Assembly (NCBI RefSeq): GCF_014698065.1 | Contig: NZ_JACJSI010000060.1 | Location: 1 to 41,771 of the forward strand | Origin: Nostoc flagelliforme FACHB-838 | Lineage (GTDB): Bacteria > Cyanobacteriota > Cyanobacteriia > Cyanobacteriales > Nostocaceae | Length of the DNA: 41,771 nt | Direction: 5' to 3' | Shown here: piece by piece, positions 41,482 to 41,771 of the stretch | How positions within the stretch are numbered: the stretch's first letter is position 1 | Layout: each line of letters begins with the position of its first letter | Notes under the pieces: model-generated | Database searches by the model: none | What the model was told of the DNA's origin: nothing | The model's input: only the letters and a program-made list of their open reading frames with translations | Made by a program: the position numbers and the translations under genes

Positions 41482-41771
41482 TTAGTTTGCAATAGCAGCA
41501 TTACCTTTATTTTTAATTTTTCTTCCCCATCTAATTATTAACTCTCCCTGATTTAACAACCTATTTAATAAGTTTTTCAGTTCCTCTACTGATTTAAATA
41601 GGCGATGAGATATGTATTCTTTCGCCGAATGCCATACAAGTTCGGCTAAATTCAAATCTGGGCTATACTCAGGCAGAAAATATAGTTGAATATTTGGTAA
41701 GTTTTTTTCAATCTCTGCCAATATAGTTTTCTTTTTATGGTAACTAGCGTTATCTAGAATTATCAAGATTT
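41482..41771 (-). CDS. IS630-family transposase, C-terminal part, cut by the window edge
   Basis: The last ~96 residues of a DDE transposase. IILDNASYHKKK carries the second catalytic Asp, and FLPEYSPDLNLAELVWHSAK carries the catalytic Glu. The frame is still open at the right edge. The stop TAA (41482-41484) lies 2 bp from the dndD-like frame, leaving almost no room for a 3' terminal repeat, so the element end must overlap its coding region or the first dndD-like codons. The DDE domain (DN-ASYHKKK, SPDLNLAE) is unlike that usually paired with the MGARIRVFLT N-terminus at the left edge, so the two ends probably carry different elements. Confidence 0.9.
   Translation of the reverse strand, partial: ILIILDNASYHKKKTILAEIEKNLPNIQLYFLPEYSPDLNLAELVWHSAKEYISHRLFKSVEELKNLLNRLLNQGELIIRWGRKIKNKGNAAIAN

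Overview
The window is chromosomal DNA from a filamentous, probably heterocyst-forming cyanobacterium (Nostoc/Anabaena/Calothrix type). The evidence is the photosynthetic gene content (psbU, btpA, a BCD/PucC-type carrier), many GCGATCGC (HIP1) octamers (for example 2061, 8046), heptamer tandem repeats of the STRR kind (TCATTAG, AATGCCC) in the spacers, and families known mainly from cyanobacteria (DUF3120, TIGR03279 radical SAM). No tRNA, rRNA or CRISPR array was recognised. Both ends lie inside IS630-family transposase genes of apparently different subgroups, as expected for a contig that broke at repeats.

Layout. 1-6.5 kb is an accessory, decaying stretch: an IS630 fragment, two distantly related hypothetical proteins, an inositol-monophosphatase-family enzyme, a BCD-family carrier, a TPR remnant, an Rpn-type nuclease broken by one TAG codon, and two small proteins. 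6.6-23.9 kb is mostly housekeeping and photosynthesis: aldo/keto reductase, a CrhR-like DEAD-box helicase, rimO, btpA, a VKOR-thioredoxin fusion, a CHASE2-PAS-GGDEF diguanylate cyclase, a small secreted protein, nadB, psbU, DUF3120, uppP and the TIGR03279 protein. 23.9-25.1 kb has no long gene but holds a cluster of perfect inverted repeats, a possible 37-residue membrane microprotein and a strong hairpin. 25.1-38.2 kb holds tandem MscS channels, a large glycoside-hydrolase-like protein, a receiver-EAL regulator, a sorbosone-dehydrogenase-like lipoprotein, a cupin, a HEAT-repeat protein, a GNAT acetyltransferase, small membrane proteins and an AmpG-like carrier. 38.4-41.8 kb is the 3' part of a DNA phosphorothioation (dnd) locus on the minus strand: an IS630 element abutting the last fifth of dndD, then an antitoxin/PemK-MazF toxin pair, dndE and a Dnd-associated methyltransferase.

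How genes work together. BtpA (photosystem I accumulation), PsbU (oxygen-evolving complex), VKOR-Trx (disulfide formation) and the BCD carrier (pigment or pigment-protein traffic) all serve the thylakoid. The GGDEF and receiver-EAL proteins are a potential c-di-GMP maker and breaker. UppP and AmpG serve the peptidoglycan cycle. The dnd genes form a DNA-modification defence locus that looks inactivated in dndD and has a toxin-antitoxin module set between dndD and dndE.

The most notable observations are the broken dnd locus with its inserted toxin-antitoxin pair, the structured 24.2-24.6 kb locus, and one GGGAGCAG-type low-complexity repeat that occurs in spacers, is read in frame inside two proteins, and lies at the ambiguous N-terminus of a third. 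No entirely new multi-gene system could be demonstrated from the sequence alone.
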